This document shows positions 24,808 to 34,000 of a stretch of 44,925 nucleotides of DNA, piece by piece (position 1 is the first letter of the stretch; each line of letters starts with the position of its first letter). Origin of the DNA: Pseudomonadota bacterium (GTDB taxonomy: Bacteria; Myxococcota_A; UBA796; GCA-2862545); assembly GCA_947505245.1 (NCBI GenBank), contig CANNIZ010000037.1, positions 1 through 44,925 on the forward strand. Reading direction: 5' to 3'. Position numbers and translations under genes: made by a program. The notes under the pieces are model-generated. The model was not told the origin of the DNA, did not search any database, and worked only from the letters and a program-made list of their open reading frames with translations.

Positions 24808-26010
24808 ATGGCCGATGTGATGCCGTTCGCCGCGCTGAGACCCCAGGACGCGCTCGCTGCGCGGGTGATCGCGCCCCCCTATGACGTGTTGTCCGAGGCC
24901 GAGGCGCGCGCCATCGCGCTGGAGCCGCTGTCGTTCGTTCACATCACGCGGTCGGAGGTCGATCTCCCTGAAGGGACGGACTCCCACAGCGAGGCCGCCT
25001 ACGCGAAGGCCGCCGAGAACCTCGCGGCGTTCCGCAAGAACGGAACGATCGTCGCCGACCCCGAAGCCACGTTCTACCTGTACGGCCAGGTGATGGGGAA
25101 TCACCGTCAAATCGGCGTGATCGCCGCAACGTCCGTCGCCGAGTACGACGCGAACCTCGTCCGCAAGCACGAGTACACGCGCCCCGACAAAGAGGAGGAC
25201 CGCGCGCACCACATGGAGGTGCTGGACGCGCAGGTCGGCCTCGTGTTCCTCGCGCACAAGCCGCACGCCGGCCTCGCCGCGATCGTGGCCGAGGCTTCGG
25301 CGGCCGAGCCCGCGTGGCGGGTCACCACCGATGACGGCGTCGAACACGCGCTGTGGGCGCTGCCGACGAAGTACGTCGCCCCCATTCGAGCGGCGTTCGC
25401 CGAGATCCCCGTGTTGTACATCGCGGACGGGCACCACCGCAGCGCGGCCGCCTCGCGCGTACATGCGCGCCGAAAGACCGAGGCGTCGGGCTGGTTCGTG
25501 TCCGGAATCTACCCGTCGGACAACCTCCAGGTCATGGCGTACAACCGCGTCGTGAAGGACAGCAACGGCCTCACCGACGCCGCGTTCCTCGCGAAGGTGC
25601 AGGAGCGGTTCGACGTCGGCCCCGCCGCCTCCCCGGTGCCGACGCGCCGCGGCACGTACACGATGCGCTTCCACGGGCAGTGGTGGTCCCTGGTTCCGCG
25701 GGCGGGCGTGGTCAACGACTCCGATCCGGTCGCGCGCCTCGACGCGAGCGTGCTGCAGGATCACCTCCTCGCACCGATCCTCGGCATCGACGACCCGCGG
25801 CGCAGCAAGCGCATCGACTTCATTGGCGGCATTCGAGGTCACCAGGAGCTCGAGAAGCACGTGAACGACGGCGCGTTCGTCGCATTCCACCTGTTCCCCA
25901 CGGGCATGGAGCAGCTGTTCGACGTGGCCGACGCGGGCCAGGTGATGCCGCCAAAGTCCACCTGGTTCGAGCCGAAGCTCCGCGAGGGGGTCGTGGTGCG
26001 CACGCTGTGA
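24808..26010 (+). CDS. DUF1015 family protein
   Basis: This 400-aa protein matches DUF1015 closely. MPFAALRPQDALAARVIAPPYDVLS is split here as RPQDALAARVIAPPYD near residues 11-26. HEYTRPDKEEDRAHHMEVL and YIADGHHRSAAASRVHAR follow, the two conserved stretches of the family. An archaeal branch is an ADP-dependent serine kinase (SerK); the bacterial function is not settled. It heads a four-gene operon with an RNA-modification enzyme. Its stop overlaps the next GTG (GTGA). Confidence 0.92.
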   Translation: MADVMPFAALRPQDALAARVIAPPYDVLSEAEARAIALEPLSFVHITRSEVDLPEGTDSHSEAAYAKAAENLAAFRKNGTIVADPEATFYLYGQVMGNHRQIGVIAATSVAEYDANLVRKHEYTRPDKEEDRAHHMEVLDAQVGLVFLAHKPHAGLAAIVAEASAAEPAWRVTTDDGVEHALWALPTKYVAPIRAAFAEIPVLYIADGHHRSAAASRVHARRKTEASGWFVSGIYPSDNLQVMAYNRVVKDSNGLTDAAFLAKVQERFDVGPAASPVPTRRGTYTMRFHGQWWSLVPRAGVVNDSDPVARLDASVLQDHLLAPILGIDDPRRSKRIDFIGGIRGHQELEKHVNDGAFVAFHLFPTGMEQLFDVADAGQVMPPKSTWFEPKLREGVVVRTL

Positions 26011-27116
26011 CCGCCGAGCCCGACGACCGGAAGGCCCGCGCGCGCCAGGCGGCCAGGCACTTCGCGCGCAACGTGCTGCCCTCCGTGGCGTTCGACGACC
26101 CCGACCTGTTCTTCAACCTCGCGATGCGCCGCCACGATCAGGCCCTGCTCGTGATGTTGCGGCGGATCGACCCCGAGGTGCGCATCCCGGGCCATGCGCG
26201 CTTCCTCGGCCGCTTCGCGCTCGCGGGCGGCACCTGGCGCCACCTCGCGTCGGATCAGCTGGCCGAGCCGCACGAGTGGGAGGCGACGGGGGTTGCGCTG
26301 CCGATGTCGCTCGACGGCGACGGACCGTACGCCGTGATCGCGCGCAAGGACGACGCGGTGCGCTACTTCGTGAGCCTCCCGGCGGCCGAGGGCCCCGGTC
26401 AGGTCGTCGCCGAGCGCTATTGCGACCCCAAGGACCACCGACCCGAGAGCGCGCCGACGCGCACGCGCAGCCATCGCTCGATCGTGCGCCCAGGCTTCCT
26501 GTCGTTTGTGGCGACGGTGGCCGAGGTGCTCGCGAACAGCACGGCGCCCCCGTCGTCGGGAGGGCGCGTGGACCGGCTCCCCCGGCCGCCGCGACGCGAG
26601 CGCGCGTGGTTCGGCCACGTGGTGCTCCGCGACATGGTCTTCGCCGGCGGACCCCAGCAGTTCGACGTGTGGGCGGGCCCGACCGCCAACGAGGGGATGG
26701 CGCGCCAATGGACGCTCGCGAACGGGCGGCGGACGCTCGAAGACGCGCCCACCGTCTACAGTCGCTGGGTGGGCGACGCGCGCGGGCTGTGGCCGCTGGA
26801 CGGCGACGCGGCGCCCCTCGACGCGTGGGAGATCGTCGTGATCGCGTTCGCCCTCCCGCCCGAGCCCGGCGAGCCGTGGGCGTGCGCGCTCGCGTGTCGC
26901 CGACAACCCGCTGACGTGCGCTACTTCACCGGTGATCGCACGTTCGATGGGGCGGCGGGCGCGTCCCGCAGCACCCTCACCGAGTGGCACGGCTCTCCGT
27001 TCGCTTCACCAAAGCCGCGCGTCTCCACACCGTGGAAGGGCGAGCCCACACCGGACGCGCTCGCGGAGGCCGTCCGTGACGCGCTGTTCGCGACGCCCGT
27101 AGCGACGCCGGGTTGA
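26007..27116 (+). CDS. Conserved-looking protein of unknown function
   Basis: This 369-aa protein starts at the GTG overlapping the DUF1015 stop. No family is recognised. It looks soluble, lacks a signal peptide and is rich in Arg and Pro, with regular alpha/beta stretches such as AWFGHVVLRDMVFAGGPQQF and DAWEIVVIAFALPP. The N-terminus (VLPSVAFDDPDLFFNLAMRR) is helical. Tight coupling on both sides (GTGA in front, TTGA behind) implies coordinated expression with DUF1015 and the pseudouridine synthase. Confidence 0.72.
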   Translation: MTAEPDDRKARARQAARHFARNVLPSVAFDDPDLFFNLAMRRHDQALLVMLRRIDPEVRIPGHARFLGRFALAGGTWRHLASDQLAEPHEWEATGVALPMSLDGDGPYAVIARKDDAVRYFVSLPAAEGPGQVVAERYCDPKDHRPESAPTRTRSHRSIVRPGFLSFVATVAEVLANSTAPPSSGGRVDRLPRPPRRERAWFGHVVLRDMVFAGGPQQFDVWAGPTANEGMARQWTLANGRRTLEDAPTVYSRWVGDARGLWPLDGDAAPLDAWEIVVIAFALPPEPGEPWACALACRRQPADVRYFTGDRTFDGAAGASRSTLTEWHGSPFASPKPRVSTPWKGEPTPDALAEAVRDALFATPVATPG

Positions 27117-27808
27117 GCGCCGGGCTCCCGATACTCGCCGAAGGAGACGGCTGGGTCGCGGTCGCAAAGCCCGGCCGGCTGCTCGTGCACCGCAACGAGT
27201 TCATGCCGCGCGCGCCCGCCGCGCTGCAGATCGTGCGCGACATGATGGGCCAACACGTCCACCTCGTGCACCGCCTGGACCATCAGGCGTCGGGCGTGCT
27301 GCTGTTCGCGCTGTCGCCGGAGCGCACAAAGGAGCTCCAGGCCGCGATGCAGCATCCCTCCGCGCGAAAGCGGTACGTCGCGTTGGTGCGCGGCGCCGCG
27401 AAAGGCGACGGTCCCGTCACCGTGACGAACCCGATGAAGGACGACGAGGGCAAGGAGCGCGACGCGATCACCATCGTATGGCGCCTCGCGTCATCCGAAG
27501 ACCCGCGGTGCTCGCTGCTGCTCGCTGAGCCTCGCACGGGACGGTTTCATCAGGTGCGCCGACACCTGCGCGATCTCCACCATCCGATCGTCGGGGACAC
27601 CAAACACGGCGACTCCCACGTCAACCGCGCGTTTCGCGAGCAGTGGGGCGTCGAGCGCCTCGCCCTGCACGCGCTCTCGCTCGAGCTCCCGGAGGCGGGC
27701 ATCGCGATTCACTGTCCGCTGGCTGACGACCTTGTCACACCACTTTCGCGCATGCCGTGGTGGGCGGACGTCGCGGACCAACTCACCCACGGTAGGATGC
27801 CCCCATGA
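27113..27808 (+). CDS. RluA/TruC-type pseudouridine synthase
   Basis: This 231-aa enzyme turns uridine into pseudouridine in tRNA or rRNA. The catalytic motif is HRLDHQASGVLLFA with Asp56. The RTGRFHQVRRHL stretch and GDTKHGDSHVN, the latter typical of TruC, follow. There is no S4 domain, and the length (231) fits TruC, which modifies position 65 of some tRNAs; the exact target is inference. The start is a TTG overlapping the upstream stop (TTGA). Its own stop overlaps the next ATG. Confidence 0.9.
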   Translation: MSAGLPILAEGDGWVAVAKPGRLLVHRNEFMPRAPAALQIVRDMMGQHVHLVHRLDHQASGVLLFALSPERTKELQAAMQHPSARKRYVALVRGAAKGDGPVTVTNPMKDDEGKERDAITIVWRLASSEDPRCSLLLAEPRTGRFHQVRRHLRDLHHPIVGDTKHGDSHVNRAFREQWGVERLALHALSLELPEAGIAIHCPLADDLVTPLSRMPWWADVADQLTHGRMPP

Positions 27809-28584
27809 CACGTCAACCTGGTAGCGATGAGTTCGACGAGAACGACGATCCCGTGGAACCCGAGGTCGTCGGCGATCGCGAGGTCGAAGGCGGCGGCGCT
27901 GATGGCGTCGCGTTCGAGATCATCGACATGGTGGCCCTGGCCAACACCAACTATGCCCTCGGCTTCGAGATCATTGACGGTGAATACAGCGACGTGATGC
28001 AGGCTCACCGCTACCTCGGCGCAGGCCTTGGCTTCGAGCTCGTCCACGACGCCGACCTGATCGACCGCCTCGCGGCGATCTCCGTGCTCGGCGAAGACGA
28101 AGACGAGGACGCCGAACCCGACGTGGAGGCCCCGCCGCCCGACGAGCCCGAGGCGCTCTCGTACGCGATCGTCGACACCGTCGCGGTAGACGGCGTGACG
28201 TGGACGCTCGGGCGGGCCCTGAACGCGGCCGAAGCGACGGACCCCGACGTGTACCGCTACCAGGGGCACGGGAAGACCTTCGAGCTCGCGAACGCGGTCG
28301 CACCCGAGCTTCGCGCGCGCATCGAAGACGAGGTGCGCGGGTTCGAGCAAGACGACATCACCTACGAGCGTATCGACTTTGATCTGCGGCAGATCCTCGA
28401 GCACGAAGGCCAGACCTACGCGGTCGGCTACCTGAGCGACGACAGCGCCGAGACGCCCGTGCCGCGCGTGTGGCTCCACCTCGGGGACGGGCTCGGCTTC
28501 GAGCTCGTCGAGCTCGACTCGGCGCTTCACCGCGACGTGACCGCGAAGTTCCCCGGGCTGTTCGACGACGAAGACCGCCCGTAG
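27805..28584 (+). CDS. Acidic protein with three DUF1292-like repeats
   Basis: This 259-aa acidic protein contains three related units of about 60-70 residues, at roughly 35-90, 110-170 and 180-245. Each has a strand pair like VAFEIIDMVALANTNYALG, a short acidic loop, then a YRYQGHGKTFELV-type strand ending in Phe-Glu-Leu. This recalls the small DUF1292/YrzB fold, here apparently in three copies. Residues 10-35 and 95-110 are disordered acidic linkers. The ATG overlaps the preceding stop (ATGA). The function is unknown. Confidence 0.7.
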   Translation: MTRQPGSDEFDENDDPVEPEVVGDREVEGGGADGVAFEIIDMVALANTNYALGFEIIDGEYSDVMQAHRYLGAGLGFELVHDADLIDRLAAISVLGEDEDEDAEPDVEAPPPDEPEALSYAIVDTVAVDGVTWTLGRALNAAEATDPDVYRYQGHGKTFELANAVAPELRARIEDEVRGFEQDDITYERIDFDLRQILEHEGQTYAVGYLSDDSAETPVPRVWLHLGDGLGFELVELDSALHRDVTAKFPGLFDDEDRP

Positions 28585-29421
28585 TCAGGTGAGCTCCCGG
28601 TAGCGCCCCCAGCGCGGGTTCAAGCGCCGCTCATCCCGCATGGACAGCTCCATGAATCGCGGGTCACCGACCGACCTGGCGCACGCTTCGAGCGGCTCGA
28701 TCAGCCGGGCGCCGCGATCGGGGATGTGCGCGACCAGGGAGCGCAGGTGGCCGGGCGTCAGGCCGCAGGCGGCGCCGATCCGCTTGCCGTCGCGCAGGCC
28801 GCTGTGCCACGCCACCTTCGCGAACGCGGCGCGGGCGGGATGTCGGCTCGACACCAGCCCCACATCGACGCGAAACACGCTCGACACCGCCGCGGCGACC
28901 TCGTCGGGCGTCACCTCGCGGAACACGCGGGTCGGCAGCGGCGTGCCCGCGGGGTCACAGGCGTCGTCGGCCGACACGAACCGGTGAAACCCGCTCGGGT
29001 CCCGGTCCAGCGCGACGACGGGCCGCGCAGCGAACCCGACGCGGTCGCGGTGGGTCGAGAACGGCCACGCGAGCGGGTCGTTCACCAGTCTTGCGCGGCA
29101 CGGGTTCAGGTGCACGTAGCGGACGGTGCGCCGCAGGTGCAGGTCGTTGGGGATGAGCTGCGGCGGCGGGCGGGCCGCCCACAGGGGAGCGTCGGCCCGC
29201 GCGACGAAGTTGCGGGACTTCGCGTACCCCTGGAGCACGCGATGCAGCCGATTCCCCGGGTCCGCATGGGGAAGGATGAGGTGGACGTGATCGGGCATCA
29301 GGCACAACGCGACGAGCTCGGGGAACTCGGCGGCGAGCGACGCGAACAGGCGGGCGGCTTCGGTGTCTCGGACGAACAACATCCGACCACGGGCGGCGCA
29401 CGCGAGGAAATGGAACATCAT
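28585..29421 (-). CDS. REP-associated tyrosine transposase (RAYT), Y1/HUH type
   Basis: This 278-aa protein has the Y1 transposase HUH motif MPDHVHLIL (His45, His47) and the catalytic-Tyr helix YVHLNPCRARLV (Tyr102). These are the hallmarks of IS200-like RAYT enzymes, which nick and join DNA at REP hairpins. The C-terminal half (about 170-275) adds an HTH-like region (SGLRDGKRIGAACGLTPGHL) like the DnaA-C-type extension of many RAYTs. The start ATG 29421 (or 29418) follows a GGAGG at 29426-29430. An inverted repeat cluster lies immediately upstream. All catalytic residues seem intact. Confidence 0.88.
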   Translation of the reverse strand: MMFHFLACAARGRMLFVRDTEAARLFASLAAEFPELVALCLMPDHVHLILPHADPGNRLHRVLQGYAKSRNFVARADAPLWAARPPPQLIPNDLHLRRTVRYVHLNPCRARLVNDPLAWPFSTHRDRVGFAARPVVALDRDPSGFHRFVSADDACDPAGTPLPTRVFREVTPDEVAAAVSSVFRVDVGLVSSRHPARAAFAKVAWHSGLRDGKRIGAACGLTPGHLRSLVAHIPDRGARLIEPLEACARSVGDPRFMELSMRDERRLNPRWGRYRELT

Positions 29422-29733
29422 GGAACCTCCGCGCCGACGAGAAGCAGGGGCCGTGCCTGCGAAAGCAGGCCTTCGCACGTGGGGGTGACGGAGGTCAGTG
29501 ACGGAAGTCGTCAGACGTCCGTCGGTCAAGGCCGCCCGAGTCCACGCGCCGCGGCGTCAAGGCGGTTTGAATCCACGCCCGCCGCGCGCGCGGCGCCCCC
29601 CTCAACGAGAGGACGCCGATTTTCGAGCGCACACGGGGCCGCGGGGCGCTCCCAACGTGGATTCGGGCCACATTGACGGCCCGCCGCGTGGACTCACGGC
29701 CCATTGACCGGCGCCACTCCCGCCCGCGGGCCT
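29422..29733. other. Non-coding gap between the RAYT and hemN
   Basis: This 312-bp gap lies upstream of the RAYT gene and downstream of hemN. It holds the RAYT ribosome site, a perfect 6-bp hairpin with a GAAA loop (29455-29470), short direct repeats of tgacgga (29485-29505), and a symmetric repeat cluster at 29525-29708. No gene is seen. Confidence 0.6.
29525..29708. repeat. REPIN-like cluster: four 22-bp motifs, two direct and two inverted
   Basis: Motifs at 29525-29546 and 29556-29577 read GTCAAGG followed by a variable core and GARTCCACG. Those at 29656-29677 and 29687-29708 are the same motif on the other strand (GTCAATG...). Each pair starts exactly 31 bp apart, with a 9-bp GC-rich spacer. 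Two direct copies facing two inverted copies around a 78-bp centre is the arrangement of REP doublets. The cluster abuts the RAYT gene, its likely mobilising enzyme. Confidence 0.8.
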
Positions 29734-31083
29734 CTACACCGTCGGTGAGAACCGGCCCCCGGTCTTGCCCAGGTACGCGTCGAACGCCATCGCGACGTGG
29801 CGCGAGAACCAGCGCCCGTCGTCGGTGATAGCGATCCGCTCGTCGTCCACGGTGACGAAGCCCTCGTCCACCAGCGGCTCCAGCGCGACCAGCTCGGCGG
29901 CGAACCGCTCGCGGAACGACCCGCCGTGGCTGCGATCGAACGCGGCGTACGGCAGCTCGTAGTTGCACATCAGGCGGTTGATCACGTCGCGACGCAGCAG
30001 ATCGTCGTCCGTCATCACGAGGCCCTTCTCGACCACCGGCTCCCCGCGTTCGACGGCTTCCCACCAGTGCGAGAGCTTGGACTTCTGCTGGCTGAACGTG
30101 CGGCCGACCTCGGAGATCGCACTCATGCCGAGGCCGACGAGGTCGAGGTCCGGACGCGTGGTGTAGCCCATGAAGTTGCGGTGAAGCCGCTTCTCGCGCT
30201 GGGCAACGGCGAGTTCGTCGTCCACGAGCGCGAAGTGGTCGAAGCCGACGGCCTGGTAGCCCTGCGCGACGAGCGTGTCATGCACGAGGAGCATGCTCCG
30301 GGCGCGCACTTCGGGGCTCGGGAGCGCGTCGATCTCGAGCTTCTTCATGTGGGTCTTCATCCACGGGACGTGCGCGTAGCCGAACACCGCGAGACGGTCG
30401 GGCCGCATCTCGAGCGTGCGCATCAGCGTGTCCGCGAGGGACGCCTCGTCCTGGTGCGGCAAGCCGTACATCAGGTCGAGGTTCAGGCTGTACATACCGT
30501 GGGTCCGCGCGCGGGCGAGCACGTCGGAGACGCGCGTCTGGGCCTGGGGCCGGTTGACAGCCGCGAGCACGACGGGATCAAAGCTCTGGACGCCCATGGA
30601 CAGTCGATTGACGCCCAACGAGGCGAGCATGTCGACGTGTTCGTCCGTCGTCACCTCGGGATCGGCCTCGACGCTGATCTCGGCGCCCGGAACACGCCGA
30701 AACCGGCGGTACAACATGCCGTACAGGCGCTCGAGCTCCTTGGGGGAGAGCCACGTGGGTGTGCCGCCGCCGAGATGAATGCGCGCGACGTTGACCACCT
30801 CGGCCGGCAGCGCGAGGGCGTCGATCTGCCGCTCGAGCGCGTCGAGGTAGCGGGTGCCGGGCTCGCGGCGGCCGGCGACGACCATGTTGCAGCCGCAGAA
30901 CGAGCACTGCTCACGGCAAAACGGGATGTGCACATAGACGCTGCATGGATCGCGCAGACCCTGGAGCGCCGTGTTCACCGCGCTGTCAGACAGCTCGGTC
31001 GTCCACTGCGGGGCGGTTGGGTAGCTCGTGTAGCGGGGACCCGGACGGTTCCAGCGCAGCAGTCGTTCAGGCGTGACAGTCAT
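29734..31083 (-). CDS. hemN: Oxygen-independent coproporphyrinogen III dehydrogenase
   Basis: This 449-aa radical SAM enzyme converts coproporphyrinogen III to protoporphyrinogen IX without oxygen. The cluster motif is CREQCSFCGC (Cys56, Cys60, Cys63, with the extra Cys65 typical of HemN). The N-terminus PGPRYTSYPTAPQW and the later GLGMSAISEVGRTFSQ match true HemN rather than HemW. The length fits (about 457 in E. coli). ATG 31083 follows a long shadow extension that I rejected because it overlaps the MopE-like gene region. It complements hemY further downstream. Confidence 0.96.
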   Translation of the reverse strand: MTVTPERLLRWNRPGPRYTSYPTAPQWTTELSDSAVNTALQGLRDPCSVYVHIPFCREQCSFCGCNMVVAGRREPGTRYLDALERQIDALALPAEVVNVARIHLGGGTPTWLSPKELERLYGMLYRRFRRVPGAEISVEADPEVTTDEHVDMLASLGVNRLSMGVQSFDPVVLAAVNRPQAQTRVSDVLARARTHGMYSLNLDLMYGLPHQDEASLADTLMRTLEMRPDRLAVFGYAHVPWMKTHMKKLEIDALPSPEVRARSMLLVHDTLVAQGYQAVGFDHFALVDDELAVAQREKRLHRNFMGYTTRPDLDLVGLGMSAISEVGRTFSQQKSKLSHWWEAVERGEPVVEKGLVMTDDDLLRRDVINRLMCNYELPYAAFDRSHGGSFRERFAAELVALEPLVDEGFVTVDDERIAITDDGRWFSRHVAMAFDAYLGKTGGRFSPTV

Positions 31084-31096
31084 GCCACGTCCGATA

Positions 31097-34000
31097 TCAC
31101 GCCGCGCCACGCCGACGCGCGCGACGCACTGCGGCGAGCAACCCGAACGTCCACAGCGTCGCCGCCGGGCCGCTCCGCGCGGCCGCCGAGCACCCACACG
31201 CCTCGCCAATCACCGGCACGAGGCCCGTATCCGAAGGGTTGGTGTCAAAGGGGCGATCTTCGCCAGTGGTGCCGCCGTCGAAGCCGTCGCAATCCTCGTC
31301 GATGCCGTTGCCATCGATCTCGGAGGCGCCGGGGTGGGCCGTCGCGTCGCCGTCGTCGCAATCCGACGCGTCGAGCACGAATCCGTCGGGCTCCTTGCAG
31401 TCGCTAGTCGCGTCCTCCGCGTCGCCAAAGCCGTCTCCGTCGACATCGGCATACCAGTCCTGAAACACGGGGTCTTCATCGATCTTGCCGTCGCAGTCGT
31501 CGTCGGCGCCGTTGCACTGCTCGGCCGCACCCGGGTACACGAGCGACTCGCGGTCGTCGCAGTCGCCGTCCACGTCGACCCAGGTCGCGTCGGGCGGGTC
31601 ACACGCGACCGTCGCGCTCCCGTCTCCGAAGCCGTCCCCGTCGACGTCCTGGTACCAGTCCGTCGCGCCGACCGAGGCGTCGTCGATCTTCCCGTTGCAG
31701 TCGTCGTCGACGCCGTTGCACACCTCATTCGCGTCGGGGTGCACGTCGGGGAACTCGTCATCGCAGTCGGTCCCGTCGACAACCGCGCTCGCGGGCTGTT
31801 TGCACGCCACGACCGGCACGTCCGGGTCGCCATAGTCGTCGCCGTCCGCGTCCGTGTACCAGGTGTCGGCGTCGGCAGCGTTGTCGTCGACCTGTTTGTT
31901 GCAGTTCTGATCGACCCCGTCACACGTCTCGACGGCGCCAGGATTGATGGAGGGGTCGACCTCGTTGCAGTCCCCCTTCGCGAGCGCGAACCCGACGCCC
32001 GGGACCGCGCAGGTGTTCGTGGGGCTGCCGCCGCCGTACCCGTCGCCGTCGCCATCCGGGTACCAGTCGACGGACTTCACGTTGTCGTCGATCTGGCCGT
32101 TGCAGTTGTCGTCCACCTTGTTGCACTGCTCGGTGGCCCCTGTGTACACGAGCGGCGCGGTGTCGTCGCAGTCGTCGGCCGTCGCGGACATGTCTGGCCC
32201 GGCCGCACACGCGAGCTTTCCCGCCACGTCGTCGGCGCCGTGTTTGTCGCCGTCGACGTCGGGGTAGAACGACTTGCCCGCGGCGAGGTTCACCGTGGGA
32301 TCCGCGTCGTCGATGAGCAGGTCGCAGTCGTCGTCCACGGCGTTGCACACCTCGGTGGCCGCCGGGTTCACCGCGGGGCTCGTGTTGTCGCAGTCGCCCG
32401 CCACGCGCGCGTAGCCGGCGCCAGGGTCGCACGTCACGACCAGGGCTGTGGAGACGCCGTAGCCGTCCAGGTCGCCGTCGCCGTACCACTTCGTCGCGGG
32501 GTTGATCGTGCTGTCCTTGTCGTTGCAGTCGGCGCCTTTCGCCGACCAGCCCGTCGCTGGCGGACACCCCTTGTTCAGCGCCCCGCCGCCGTACCCGTCG
32601 CCGTCGCCGTCCGTGTACCACGGGATGGTGGTGCCGATCGTCGCGTTGCTGTCATCGCAGTCACCCGTCGTGGTCGACGTGTTCGCGGGCTGCGGGCAGC
32701 CCGTCACCGTCGCTGTCCCACCGACGCCGTCGCCGTCTGCGTCGACGAACCACTTCGAGCCGGGGTTGAGCAGCCCGTCCGTATCGTCGCAGTCCCCGCC
32801 GCGATTCAACCAGCCCGGGGTGATCCGACACGCGAGCTTGGTCGTGGTACCGCCCCAGGTATCGGAGTCGTTGTCGGCGTACACGGCGATCAACACGTTC
32901 GCGGCGCTGTCGCCGTCGTCGCAGTCGTCGAACGACGCGACGTAGCCGGCGGGCGGCGAACACGCGTTTTGCGCCTTCGTGGAGTCGCCGTGGCCGTCGT
33001 TGTCGGAGTCCAAGTAGAACGTCTTCGTGGCCCACCAGGACCCATCCGAGTCGTCACAGTCGTCGCCGAACGGTGAGCGCGTGGGGCCCGGGCACGCGAT
33101 GATGCCCGCGCCGGCGCCATGGCCGTCTTTGTCGGTGTCCTGGTAGACCGTGAAGGCTCCCTGCACGCTGGGATCGAGGTCGTCGGCGAGGCCGTCGCAG
33201 TCTTCGTCGATGTCGCTCACGTCGCAGATCTCGGGCTTCTTGAAGCTGCGCGCGGGGTCCTTGTCGTCGCAATCCCACATCAGCGCGGCGCCGTCGGCGT
33301 CCGCGTCCTTCCACACGACGGGATCGGCGTCCGGGCCACCGAACGCGCCGATGTCGGCGACGCTGCCGTCGAGGTCGGTCCCCGAGCCACTGTCGAGGAG
33401 CGGGCTCGTCGCCTTCGGGTACAGGTTCGCGAGCGTGCAGTCGGACGCTTTGTAGGCCTGGAACAGCGGATCGACGTCGATCAGGTTGCCCGCCCCGAGC
33501 GTCATCGTGCCGGACATGTTGGTGACGGGGTTCGCGTAGAACAGGCTGTAGGTCACGTCCACCGTTCCGGCCTCACGCCGCAAGCCGGCCTGGGTCGTAT
33601 TGTACGTGTACAGGTTGTTGACGGTCTTCACCGTGGACGACGAGTCGACGTACAGCCCGGCGCCTCGGGCCCCGGCCGCATTCGCGACGAAGTCGTTGTT
33701 GCGCAGCGTGACGGCGCCGCCCTGGTAGATGTCGAGGCCGCCGCCATAATCGTCGGCGCTATTAGCGATGAACACGTTGTTTGCGATGGTGGCAGCGGTG
33801 CCCTGGTTGAGGTACCCCGAGCCCCAACCGTTCGGCGCCACGCCTGACGCATTGCTGCAGAACGTGTTGCGGTACGCCGTGGCCGCCGTCGTGTAGTACA
33901 CGTACAGACCGGCGCCGTAAGGCGCGCCGTTGGTCGTGAAGGTGTTGTCGTTCGCCACCACCGAGGTCCCGCCTTCGAGGTAGGCGCCACCGCCGCCACC

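Noticed and set aside
29525..29708. A CRISPR array
   Set aside because: There are only four 22-bp units, in two orientations, with 9-bp spacers inside each pair and no cas gene. The pattern fits REP doublets.
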